Program-made: the position numbers and the translations under genes
Assembly (NCBI RefSeq): GCF_017301735.1
Contig: NZ_CP071090.1
Coordinates: forward strand, 6,996,001 to 7,060,000
Source of the DNA: Pyxidicoccus parkwaysis
GTDB taxonomy: Bacteria; Myxococcota; Myxococcia; Myxococcales; Myxococcaceae
Direction of reading: 5' to 3'
DNA: 64,000 nt
Shown: piece after piece, positions 49,690 to 58,392 of the stretch
Numbering within the stretch: the stretch's first letter is position 1
Layout: each line of letters starts with the position of its first letter
The notes under the pieces: model-generated
Databases searched by the model: none
Told to the model about the DNA's origin: nothing
The model's input: only the letters and a program-made list of their open reading frames with translations

Positions 49690-51270
49690 GTGCGCCATGG
49701 CTTCGTGATGGGAGCACTGCTCGCGCTGCTGGCCTCGTCCCAGCTCGCGTGTGTGGTGGGCCCCCGCTTCACCCGCTGCCCCGCCGAGGGCGGCCGCCCC
49801 TGGGTGCGCCTGGACAGCGACCACTACACGCTGGAGACGGACCTGCCGCCCGCCGAGGCGCGCAAGGCCATGGGCGCGCTCGAGCGCACGCGCGTGGCCA
49901 TCCTCGCCACCCTGTGGCCGGACGCGCTCGCCCGGCCGATGCCGAAGGTGCACGTGTACGTGCTCGCGGACCCCGACGAGTTCGAGGGCCTGTACCCCCG
50001 CCGCGTGCGCGCCTTCTTCCACCGCTCGGAGACGGAGGCCCTCATCGTCCTGCCCGGCCCGCCCGACTCTTGGGTGCACCGCTTCAGCGGGCTGTCCCTG
50101 GCGTCGTCCTCGCGGCTCAACCACGAGCTGTCCCACTTCCTGAGCACGTACTCGCTGCTGCGCCAGCCCCGGTGGCTCTCCGAGGGCATGGCCGAGTTCC
50201 TGGAGACGCTGCGCGTGTCGGAGGACGGGAAGACGGCGGTGGTGGGCGCGCCGCACTTCGAGGCCATCCTGGAGATGGCCCCGCAGCTCAACCGCGTGGT
50301 GCGCACGCGCCCGGAGAAGCGGAGCTGGTCGATGCGGCGCGTCTTCGATTGGGACCCGTCACTGGAGGTCCACGAGGATGACCGGCAGGTGGGCCTCCTG
50401 TACGCGGCGAGCTGGCTGCTCGTGCACTGGCTCTACAACGAGCACCCCGACGCGCTCGCCGCGTACCAGGCGCTGCTGTCCAGGGGAATGGCCCCCGACG
50501 AGGCCGAGCGGCAGGCGCTGCCCGAGCTGCGCTCCGACACGCTCGACGCCACGCTGCTGAACTACCTGCGCGACCGCCGTTACCCGGAGCGCACGGTGCC
50601 GGTGCCCACCGTGGGCAGCGCCTTCCTCGAGGAGGTCATCGAGCACGCGGAGGTCCACGCCATCCGCGCGAAGCTCGCCGCGCTGGGCGCGAGCATGGCC
50701 CACCGCGAGCCCTTCATCCAGAACCGGCGGAAGCTGTCGCGGGACGAGCTGAACGAGGCGCTGCGGCTGGACCCGAAGGGGCTCGTCGCCCTCTCCACAC
50801 AGCTCCTCGCCGCGCCCGACGCAGAAAAGCCCGCCATCGCCCGGCAGGCGGTGGAGGCCCACCCCAACGAGAGCGAGTCCTGGCTGATGCTCGCGTCGGC
50901 GCTGGGAACGGAGCCGGCGGTGAGGGAGGAAGCCGAGGCGGCCTACAAGAAGGCGCTGGAGCTGGAGCCCCGCAGCGCCCCGGCGGCGACGGGGCTGGCG
51001 TGGCTCTACGTCACGCAGGGCCGTCTCGCGGAGGCACTTCCGCTGGTGCAGTGGGCCGTCTCGCTGGCGCCCTGGAGCACGCATGCACTGGACACCTTCG
51101 CCATGGTGCTGGCGGGCGGCGGCGCGTGTGACGAGGCCATCCAGACGGAGGAGCGCGCCCTGGAGTTGATTCAGGACGAGGGCAACCCCGAGGTGGAGAA
51201 GGTGCTGCGCGAGCGGCTGGAGGGCCTCTCCCGCGGCACGCTCTGCACGCCGGCCACGCCTCAGCCTTGA
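49690..51270 (+). CDS. TPR protein with gluzincin-type metallopeptidase domain, exported
   Basis: This protein of 526 residues starts with GTG at 49690 after GAGAGAGGG and has an export signal (MGALLALLASSQLACVV) with a weak lipobox ending in Cys. The peptidase part includes MPKVHVYVLADPDEF, LNHELSHFLSTY (an HExxH zinc motif) and PRWLSEGMAEFLE with the third ligand Glu, so it resembles peptidases of the collagenase-like or DUF1570-type group. The last 180 residues form TPR repeats (AYKKALELEPRSAPAATGLA). It probably acts in the envelope. Confidence 0.82.
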   Translation: MRHGFVMGALLALLASSQLACVVGPRFTRCPAEGGRPWVRLDSDHYTLETDLPPAEARKAMGALERTRVAILATLWPDALARPMPKVHVYVLADPDEFEGLYPRRVRAFFHRSETEALIVLPGPPDSWVHRFSGLSLASSSRLNHELSHFLSTYSLLRQPRWLSEGMAEFLETLRVSEDGKTAVVGAPHFEAILEMAPQLNRVVRTRPEKRSWSMRRVFDWDPSLEVHEDDRQVGLLYAASWLLVHWLYNEHPDALAAYQALLSRGMAPDEAERQALPELRSDTLDATLLNYLRDRRYPERTVPVPTVGSAFLEEVIEHAEVHAIRAKLAALGASMAHREPFIQNRRKLSRDELNEALRLDPKGLVALSTQLLAAPDAEKPAIARQAVEAHPNESESWLMLASALGTEPAVREEAEAAYKKALELEPRSAPAATGLAWLYVTQGRLAEALPLVQWAVSLAPWSTHALDTFAMVLAGGGACDEAIQTEERALELIQDEGNPEVEKVLRERLEGLSRGTLCTPATPQP

Positions 51271-51354
51271 GAGCGAGGCCGGTGCCCGTGCGGCCAGGGG
51301 CATCACCCTCCGGGGCAGCTCGCCAATCCCTTGCATCGGGCCAAGCGTGACACT

Positions 51355-51372
51355 GCAAGCGCAATCGCTTGC
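51355..51372. repeat. Inverted repeat immediately before rdrA
   Basis: GCAAGCG at 51355-51361, CAAT as loop and CGCTTGC at 51366-51372 form a perfect seven-pair palindrome that abuts the ribosome site and start of rdrA. It could be an operator for a repressor or a hairpin that limits translation. No T-run follows, so it is not an ordinary terminator. Confidence 0.6.
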
Positions 51373-51386
51373 ATGGGGAGAGGCCG

Positions 51387-53915
51387 ATGCCGAACCAACA
51401 GCCGACGGAGCCGCCACGGCTTTTGCCCCGCGCGCGTCCCGAGGCCCAGCCCTATCGCTGGAGCGAGCTGGACCATGGGCAGCAACAGGTCGCCCGCTTC
51501 ATCCATCAATGGATGTTGAGGTTCGTCAAGGATGAGCCCGTCGTCCTTCCGCCCCAGGGCCCCTTCACCTGGCAGGCGGCGGACCTCCAGCGCCCGTCGA
51601 ATGTCCTGCTCATCCACGGCGGGCGCGGCAGCGGGAAGACGAGCGTCATGCTCACCCTGCTCGAAATCTGGCGCCGCACGCTCATGGAAGGCCTGGAATG
51701 TCCCGGCGCCGCCCCGGGAGGCCGGGGCAAGGAGGCCGAGGCCGGCCTCTGCGACACGTGCATCTCGGAGGACGGGAGCGATGTGCGCTCGCTCGAGTAC
51801 CTGCTCGCGGGGAAGACGCTGCAGGAGACGCTGGGGCGCGATGACAAGCCCGGCCTCATCATCCCGCTCAAGCCCCTGGACCTCCAGCCGCTCCCGCGCA
51901 CCGCGTCCCTGCTGACGTGGATTGCCAGCCGCATCTGCGAGTTCGCGAACCTGCTCGAGCAGCTCGCGACGGGGACGCTGGAGGGCGTGTCGCCGCAGCC
52001 CATCGCGAGCTGGCACCCCGAGTCGCGCAACGAAGCGCCCTGGCACAAGCCCTGGCGCGAGTTCGCCACGGCGGCCGCGTATGGCTGGGAGAGCAACCTG
52101 GACCAGCGCCGGGGAAGCCTGGACCCGGAGTCCTTCGCGGAGGAGCTCACCCAGGCGGAGCGCTCCCGGCACGACGTGGTGTTCAGGTGGCGCGCCTTCG
52201 TCAGCGCCGTCGTCAAGTACGCCTGCCAGCAGTTCCCCCGCACCATCAAGGGCAAGGCGCGGCTCGTGCTGCCCATCGACGACGTGGACATGAACCCCAA
52301 CCGCTGCGTGGAGGTGCTGGAGCTCGTGCGCTTCCTCTGGCACCCGCAGCTCGTGTTCATGCTGACGGGCCAGTCCCGCCTCTTCGTGAAGATGCTCCGC
52401 GTCACCCACCACGGGCTGATGCGCGGAGGGCTCGGCAGCGGAGGCCTCAACCGGAGCGAGTTCAAGTCGCTGGATGCGCGCCCCTCCGCGCACGAGCTCG
52501 CCGTGCAGGCCTATGACCGGGTCATCCCTCCCGGCCAGCGCTTCGTGCTCGCGCCGCTGACTCCGGACCTGCGCCTCCACCACCTCGTCCGGCTCCTGCG
52601 CGCCTCCCTGCTCGACAAGAGCGCGGACCCTCCCGAGCTGCCCCAGGGCGCCTCCCCCATGGAGGCCTGGCTGGGGGAGCTCGAGGGCCCCGGGCTCGGC
52701 AGGCTCGCCACGTTCCTGCGCCGCTTCCATCAACAGTCCCTCTTGCAGGTGGCCCTGCCTGAGTACTTCCGGCGCATCCGCAACCTGGAGCAGTCCCTGG
52801 TGCGCGAGACGTCGCGGAACGAGGGTATGACGGAGCCGGAGCTCGTCTCCGTGCTCTGGAAGGACGCCATCGAGAACCAGTCCTTCTCCCGCGCGTCCGA
52901 CAAGGGCCTGCGGCATGCCATCCAGTTCTCCATCATCGAGGGAGCGGGAGGCACCTGGGAGCGCAAGCTGCGCGTGTCCCTGTACGAGCCCATCCGGCAG
53001 CGCGGGCTGCCGCACGCCCGCTTCCTGCGGGCCGAGGGAGACACCACCCTCCGGTACGAGCTCAACACCGCCAACACCTTCTGCTGGAAGGTGCGCCGGG
53101 ACTTCCCGCGCGAGGTGCCCGACCACCTGACGGCGCTGCTCCTGGTGGCCATCAACGTCGCGGCCGACGGCGGCGGAGAGCTGGAGGGCCGCTACCGGAT
53201 GGATGGGCTCTCGGCGCCACATGTCCGCGTCTCCGTCCCGGTGGAGCTCTCCGAGGGCGTGCTGGACCTGCCGTTCCAGTGGCCCACCCCGGACTGGGTC
53301 GGCACCCGTCACGCCGGGTTCTTCAACGCGTACTGGAACCTCGGGCTGAGCGAGGCCGCGCGCCGCTCGACTTCGGAGGACAAGGACCGGAACCTCGAGG
53401 AGAAGCTCGCCCTGTTCCTGGGAGGGCTCGTGTGGGCCCACGACGAGAAGCGAAAGCCGGGCGACATGCCGGCGCCCGGGGACCTCGTATGGACCTGGCG
53501 CAAGGCGCTGAAGGACCTCAGCAAACGCCACAAGCAGCTGAAGCCCGCCTCGCTGAAGCTGGAGGAGGAGGTCTTCCTGGAGTGGCTGAATGAACGCCTG
53601 CGCCTGTTGGCGGCGCCCGAGTCCGGACTGCCCAGGAAGGTGGCCGAGGACCTCTGGAAGAACCTGTCCCCGGAGCTGCGCGCGCCCTCGCGCAAGGCGG
53701 AGGCGGCCCGCCTGAAGCGCGCCGAGCTGGCCCTGGCGAAGGTCTCGTCAACGGACGCCTCGCGCAACGCGCGGGCCCTCATGAGTGAGCTCGACCGGCA
53801 GCTCATGGGGAAGCCGTGGTCCACGGCCCGGAGGCCACGCCGACGGCCAGCGCCGGCCGCCGTGCGCACGGCCCGCAGGCCGCGCACCCCGCCGGATATG
53901 CACACCACGCACTAG
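51387..53915 (+). CDS. rdrA: RADAR anti-phage ATPase
   Basis: This is the ATPase half of RADAR, a two-gene defence system in which RdrA and RdrB form large assemblies and adenosine in RNA or ATP is deaminated after infection. It has 842 residues. The Walker A motif GGRGSGKT is at 78-85 (Lys84) and Walker B LVLPIDDVD at 293-301; the sensor-like LVFMLTGQS follows at 322-330. The C-terminal half is helical, ending in a basic tail. The size fits RdrA (about 900). The ATG at 51387 follows GGGGAGAGG. It lies 19 bases upstream of rdrB, the defining partner. No membrane accessory protein of RADAR is next to it. Confidence 0.85.
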   Translation: MPNQQPTEPPRLLPRARPEAQPYRWSELDHGQQQVARFIHQWMLRFVKDEPVVLPPQGPFTWQAADLQRPSNVLLIHGGRGSGKTSVMLTLLEIWRRTLMEGLECPGAAPGGRGKEAEAGLCDTCISEDGSDVRSLEYLLAGKTLQETLGRDDKPGLIIPLKPLDLQPLPRTASLLTWIASRICEFANLLEQLATGTLEGVSPQPIASWHPESRNEAPWHKPWREFATAAAYGWESNLDQRRGSLDPESFAEELTQAERSRHDVVFRWRAFVSAVVKYACQQFPRTIKGKARLVLPIDDVDMNPNRCVEVLELVRFLWHPQLVFMLTGQSRLFVKMLRVTHHGLMRGGLGSGGLNRSEFKSLDARPSAHELAVQAYDRVIPPGQRFVLAPLTPDLRLHHLVRLLRASLLDKSADPPELPQGASPMEAWLGELEGPGLGRLATFLRRFHQQSLLQVALPEYFRRIRNLEQSLVRETSRNEGMTEPELVSVLWKDAIENQSFSRASDKGLRHAIQFSIIEGAGGTWERKLRVSLYEPIRQRGLPHARFLRAEGDTTLRYELNTANTFCWKVRRDFPREVPDHLTALLLVAINVAADGGGELEGRYRMDGLSAPHVRVSVPVELSEGVLDLPFQWPTPDWVGTRHAGFFNAYWNLGLSEAARRSTSEDKDRNLEEKLALFLGGLVWAHDEKRKPGDMPAPGDLVWTWRKALKDLSKRHKQLKPASLKLEEEVFLEWLNERLRLLAAPESGLPRKVAEDLWKNLSPELRAPSRKAEAARLKRAELALAKVSSTDASRNARALMSELDRQLMGKPWSTARRPRRRPAPAAVRTARRPRTPPDMHTTH

Positions 53916-53934
53916 CGACGGAAAGGGCCCGGCG

Positions 53935-56523
53935 ATGACCACCATCGCGAACACGCCCCACCTCGAAGCGGAGGTCCTCTCCTGGCCCTTCACGTCGGAG
54001 CTGTGCTTCGAGCTGTCCGTCTCCGCCCTGGTGCGCAACTCACACGACCTCTACGTGGGGGATTCCCAGCGGCTCGCGGACGCGCTCCTCGACAAGCTGC
54101 GGCCGATGGCGCGCGGGATGTCGCTGGAGGTGCTGAAGCAGATTCGCGAGCAGGCCTGGTTCGCGGCCTCGGTGATGATTTCGCCGCGAGGAGACCGGAA
54201 GCTGCCCCTGGAGCGACTGCTGCTCCACATCGCGAGCAAGCACCTGCTCGCCCTGGGCCACCAGGTGACGCTGAGCTACGACGAGGAGCACTCCATCGAG
54301 CGGCTGGCGGAGCGCTGGCGCTGGGTGTCGCTGGTGCTTCCACCGGACCTGCTCATCGCCGCGACGTCCGCCGCGAGCCGCACCGCGCCCACCACGGACT
54401 TCATCAGCCTGGGCACGGCCCACCTGGGCCACTTCTTCCAGGAGGAGGGCATCGCCCAGGCCCACCTGCACCTGGGCGCGGCCGTCCCCTTCGAGTGGCT
54501 GTGGACGCACCTCATGGCCCGCATCGGGCCGTGCGCGCCCCCGGCCGCGAAGCTCCAGTCCAAGGGCGGCGTCCCCTTCGGCTCGCCGGAGACGTTCCTG
54601 GACTGGCTCGTCACCGCGGCCCTGGCCCGGCTCACCCTCGCCTCGTTCCTCTGGCACTCGGACTCGGGGCTGGTGAAGCGGGACGGGACGCCCGCCTTCA
54701 TCCCCTTCGTCCGGAGACTCGTGGCGCGAGGCTCGGATGCCTCGCTGCACCTGAAGGCGCTGGCGGCGCTGGCCGGTGGCCGTGGCGCCGTCGGCAACAG
54801 GCAGCTCCGCCCCGTGCTGCGGCGCTTCCAGCGCGAGGGCCCCGGGCTCGGCACCTCCGCGCGGCGGCCGCGGACGCTGGAGGACATCCGGAGCGCCGAC
54901 CCGCTGTACGCCTGGTTCGACACGCGGCAGGGCGCGCTGCCCGAGACGCGGCTGGCGGCGCGCGCGCTGGGCTTCATCCTGGACAACCCGGGCGAGGAGC
55001 ACTTCGCGCAGCTCTTCTGGCAGTACCAGCGCATCCGCAACCGCACCTACCGCCACCTCGTCCAGCAGCCCGGGACGGCCGGGCTGGACTGGTTCACCAT
55101 CCACTACTCGCGCATCTCCGCGCTGCGCCTGGACATGGACACGCGGGTGTTGATGAGCTCGGCGCTCGCGCTGGAGTCGCGGGGCCTGCCGCTCAAGTCG
55201 TTGGAGGTCCGCACCGCGCCGGAGCGGCTGTGGCACCTCAACCGCCGGCTCATCCTCGACGTCGCCACGGCCCGGGGGCCCAGGTCGGGCGCCGTCGAGC
55301 GGGGGCTGATGCTGCACTTCGTGAAGGTGCTGGACCGCGAGGACCGCAGCTCCGGGAGGATGCGCCACGCGGACCCGGTGGACATGGTCTACGGCTGCCG
55401 CTTCGGCAGCTACTACCAGCGGCGCCACTACGAGGTGGTGGCCATCGAGCGCGCCCTGCGCCGTCATCCGGAGCTGCTCATCTACCTGCGCGGAATGGAC
55501 ACCTGCAACCTGGAGCTGGCCATTCCCACCTGGGTGTTCCTCCCACTGCTGGCGCGCCTGCGCGAGGCCTCGCGCGAGGCGGCCCGGATGCTGGTCCCGT
55601 ACGCCCGCATTCCGCCCTTCCGGCTGACGCTCCACGCGGGCGAGGACTTCCGGCGGCTGGCGGAGGGCCTGCGCCGCATGCACGAGCCGCTGGAGTTCGG
55701 CGCGCTCCAGCCCGGCGACAGGATGGGCCATGCCTTCGCGCTGGCGCTGGACCCGGAAGCATGGGCCACGACGGCGCCCACCATCTGGCAGCCCCGCGAG
55801 GAGCTGCTGGACGACCTCATCTGGGAGCTCGCCCGCTACCGCGCCGGAGACATGCACGGCGAGGCGGGACGGGTGGACTGGCTCCATGGCCGCATCGACC
55901 GGCTGGCGCGCGACATCTACGCCGACGCCTACCGGAGCGTGGAGGACCTCATCCTCGCGCGCAGGCTGCGTCACTCCCCCGGGTACCTGCTGGGGACGGC
56001 GCGCTATCCGTTCATGCTCAACGCCTCGCTCCTGAGCATCACGGGAAGCGCGAGGGACATGGCCTTCCTCTACCTGACGGACCCGGGCGTCTACGTGCGC
56101 GGGCAGGTGCCCGAAGAGGTGGTGGTGGACGCCGCCGAACTGCGGATGCTGCACGAGGCCCAGCGCTTCCTGCGCAGGCTCTTCTCGCGGCTGGGCATCA
56201 CCGTGGAGGTCAACCCCTCCAGCAACATGCTCATCGGCGACGTGCCGCTGGAGGCGCATCCCCTCTTCCGCCTCCAGCCGCTGCCGGGCCAGCCCATGCC
56301 GGAGGGCGGCCCCGTGCTGGTGGCGCTCGGTGACGACGACCCGGTGACGTTCGCCAACAGCCTGCCAGACGAGTTCTGCCACCTCTTCTTCACGCTGCTG
56401 CGCCGGGGGCAGGGCGTGCAGGAGGCGCGCGAGTGGCTGGACCAGATTCGCCGCAACGGCCTGCGCGCGCGCTTCACCGTGCCGGAGTCGGTGCTGGCCC
56501 CGGAGCCCACGTCTCCGGCATAG
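53935..56523 (+). CDS. rdrB: RADAR adenosine deaminase
   Basis: This is the deaminase half of RADAR. It has 862 residues. All adenosine deaminase active-site elements are in order: the metal ligands in AQAHLHLG (His177, His179), the catalytic HAGED (His567 to Glu570), DRMGHAFAL (His599), the wall NPSSN at 760-764, and VALGDDDPVTF (Asp800-802). The first and second parts are separated by about 390 residues, roughly twice the distance in ordinary ADA, which matches the large insertion known for RdrB. The ATG at 53935 follows GAAAGGG. It is convergent with coaA, nine bases away, so no further RADAR gene lies downstream. Confidence 0.88.
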   Translation: MTTIANTPHLEAEVLSWPFTSELCFELSVSALVRNSHDLYVGDSQRLADALLDKLRPMARGMSLEVLKQIREQAWFAASVMISPRGDRKLPLERLLLHIASKHLLALGHQVTLSYDEEHSIERLAERWRWVSLVLPPDLLIAATSAASRTAPTTDFISLGTAHLGHFFQEEGIAQAHLHLGAAVPFEWLWTHLMARIGPCAPPAAKLQSKGGVPFGSPETFLDWLVTAALARLTLASFLWHSDSGLVKRDGTPAFIPFVRRLVARGSDASLHLKALAALAGGRGAVGNRQLRPVLRRFQREGPGLGTSARRPRTLEDIRSADPLYAWFDTRQGALPETRLAARALGFILDNPGEEHFAQLFWQYQRIRNRTYRHLVQQPGTAGLDWFTIHYSRISALRLDMDTRVLMSSALALESRGLPLKSLEVRTAPERLWHLNRRLILDVATARGPRSGAVERGLMLHFVKVLDREDRSSGRMRHADPVDMVYGCRFGSYYQRRHYEVVAIERALRRHPELLIYLRGMDTCNLELAIPTWVFLPLLARLREASREAARMLVPYARIPPFRLTLHAGEDFRRLAEGLRRMHEPLEFGALQPGDRMGHAFALALDPEAWATTAPTIWQPREELLDDLIWELARYRAGDMHGEAGRVDWLHGRIDRLARDIYADAYRSVEDLILARRLRHSPGYLLGTARYPFMLNASLLSITGSARDMAFLYLTDPGVYVRGQVPEEVVVDAAELRMLHEAQRFLRRLFSRLGITVEVNPSSNMLIGDVPLEAHPLFRLQPLPGQPMPEGGPVLVALGDDDPVTFANSLPDEFCHLFFTLLRRGQGVQEAREWLDQIRRNGLRARFTVPESVLAPEPTSPA

Positions 56524-56532
56524 CCGCCGCGC

Positions 56533-57486
56533 CTACTGCTTGCGCAGCCGCACGCGCTTCACCTTGTGGTCCGGCCCCTTGGTGAGGATGAGCCGCGCGC
56601 GAGAGCGGGTGGGCGCGATGTTCTGCGCCAGGTTGGGGCCATTGATTTCCGCCCAGACGGACTCGGCGAGCGCCACGGCCTGCTCGTGGGTGAGCTCGGA
56701 GAAGCGGCGGAAGTAGCTGCGCTCGTCGCGGAACGCCGTCTGCTGGAGGTGGAGGAAGCGATTCACGTACCAGTGACGGATGTCCTGCTCGCTCGCGTCC
56801 ACGTAGATGGAGAAGTCGAAGAAGTCGGACAGGAACGTGCCCGGCATCCGGGTCCCCTCCACGGGGCCGGACTGGAGGACGTTGAGCCCCTCCAGGATGA
56901 GGATGTCCGGCTGGCGGATGACCTTCGCCTCGTCGGGCACCACGTCGTAGACGAGGTGCGAGTACACCGGCGCCGTGACTTCGGCGCGCCCTGCCTTCAG
57001 CTCCGCGAGGAAGCGCACCAGCCCGCGCCGGTCATAGCTCTCCGGGAAGCCCTTGCGCTTCATCAGCCCGCGCTCGGTGAGGATGCGGTTGGGGAAGAGG
57101 AAGCCGTCCGTCGTCACCAGTTCCACGCGCGGGTGGTCCGGCCAGCGCGCCAGGAGGGCCTGGAGGATGCGAGCCGTCGTGCTCTTGCCCACCGCCACGC
57201 TCCCGGCGATGGCGATGATGAAGGGCACCTTGCGCGCGGTGCCGCCCAGGAAGGCCTGCTGGTCCGCCCACAGGCGCTGGGCCGCGGCCACCTGGAGGTT
57301 GAGCAAGCGGGAGAGAGGCAGGTAGACGTCCACCACCTCCTCCAAATCCAGCTGCTCTCCCAGGCCGCGCAGGCCCTCGATGTCAGCCGAGGCGAGTGGC
57401 AACGGCGTGGAGGCACGCAGGCTCCGCCACGCCTCGCGCTCCAGGTCGATGAACATGGAAGCAGCCGAGCTGCCGGGTGCGGACAT
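56533..57486 (-). CDS. coaA: Type I pantothenate kinase
   Basis: This enzyme phosphorylates pantothenate, the first step of coenzyme A synthesis. It has 317 residues, like E. coli CoaA. Blocks are EEVVDVYLPLSRLLNLQV, the P-loop AIAGSVAVGKSTTAR at about 92-106, VELVTTDGFLFPNRIL, GLMKRKGFPESYD, TAPVYSHLVYDVVPD and PDILILEGLNVLQSG, and the end with INGPNLAQNIAPTRSRA. The ATG at 57486 with GGAGGAG 11 bases before is chosen; GTG at 57516 is the alternative. Feedback by CoA is expected from the family. Confidence 0.97.
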   Translation of the reverse strand: MSAPGSSAASMFIDLEREAWRSLRASTPLPLASADIEGLRGLGEQLDLEEVVDVYLPLSRLLNLQVAAAQRLWADQQAFLGGTARKVPFIIAIAGSVAVGKSTTARILQALLARWPDHPRVELVTTDGFLFPNRILTERGLMKRKGFPESYDRRGLVRFLAELKAGRAEVTAPVYSHLVYDVVPDEAKVIRQPDILILEGLNVLQSGPVEGTRMPGTFLSDFFDFSIYVDASEQDIRHWYVNRFLHLQQTAFRDERSYFRRFSELTHEQAVALAESVWAEINGPNLAQNIAPTRSRARLILTKGPDHKVKRVRLRKQ

Positions 57487-57565
57487 GTCGAGGTGCTCCT
57501 CCAGGAGAATGGACACCCTTCCCCTCTGCCGCGTACCACAAGGCCGACGGCCGCGCGCGGGGCAT

Positions 57566-58297
57566 TCAGGCCCCCGTGGCCGGGTCCCAACCGTAGAAGC
57601 GCTTCAGCTCCTCGTACAAATCCGGCGTCTTCTCCCGCATCTGATGGGGCTTCTCGAAGAAGGATTCGGTGGCCACGGCGAAGAACTCCGCCTCGTTGAG
57701 GCCGCCATAGTCGTCCAGCACCTCCCGCTCGCGGCGCTCGCCGTGCTGGAGCTTCTGGAAGTGCTCGCTCATGACGGACGCCCACGCCCGGTAGTGCGAG
57801 TACGCCCGCAGCTTCGGCGTCCCGTCGAAGGCGCCGTCCGCGCGGTCCAGCACGTGGGCGAACTCGTGCGCGGCGGTGTCGTGCCCGTCTCCGGGGTTGC
57901 GCAGGCCGTTGAGCACCGCCTGCCACGAGAGGATGACGGAGCCCCAGTTCTTCGCCTCGCCCAGCACCACGCCGGTGCGGTCCGGCAGCCGGAAGGCGTC
58001 CGGATAGACGATGACCTCGCGAAGCCGGTCGTAATACGACAGGTCCAGGTGCACGATGAGCTGCACCGCCGTGGCGGAGACCACCGCGCGAATCTCGTCG
58101 GTGATGGTGAGTCCCCCCGCGCCGATGAACTCCTTCTCCCAGGCGAAGATTTTGAGCTTGTCCAGGAAGGGGGCTCGCAGCTCGGGAGACAGCGTGCGGA
58201 AGAAGGGCACCCGCACGTCGAGGTAGCCCAGCCAGTCCGCCGGGAAGGGCCGGCGCAGCAGGCGCCGTCGGCGGAGCTGACGGAGGAGCGAAATCAT
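57566..58297 (-). CDS. MtfA-like zinc peptidase
   Basis: This protein of 243 residues matches MtfA (DUF980), a zinc peptidase that in E. coli binds the repressor Mlc. The zinc motif is HEFAH at 144-148 in DTAAHEFAHVLD, with the third ligand in GGLNEAEFFAVATESFF. Other blocks are LREVIVYPDAF, LGEAKNWGSVILSW and LRNPGDGHD. No Mlc or sugar PTS gene is nearby. The ATG at 58297 lacks a clear ribosome site. Confidence 0.85.
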   Translation of the reverse strand: MISLLRQLRRRRLLRRPFPADWLGYLDVRVPFFRTLSPELRAPFLDKLKIFAWEKEFIGAGGLTITDEIRAVVSATAVQLIVHLDLSYYDRLREVIVYPDAFRLPDRTGVVLGEAKNWGSVILSWQAVLNGLRNPGDGHDTAAHEFAHVLDRADGAFDGTPKLRAYSHYRAWASVMSEHFQKLQHGERREREVLDDYGGLNEAEFFAVATESFFEKPHQMREKTPDLYEELKRFYGWDPATGA

Positions 58298-58392
58298 GGG
58301 GAAGGCATAGCAGATGTGCGGGTAGGGTTGGGCCCACCCCTGGGCCGAAGGCCGGAGGCCCCCTCGAAGACGGCACGGACGTGGCACGAGCA

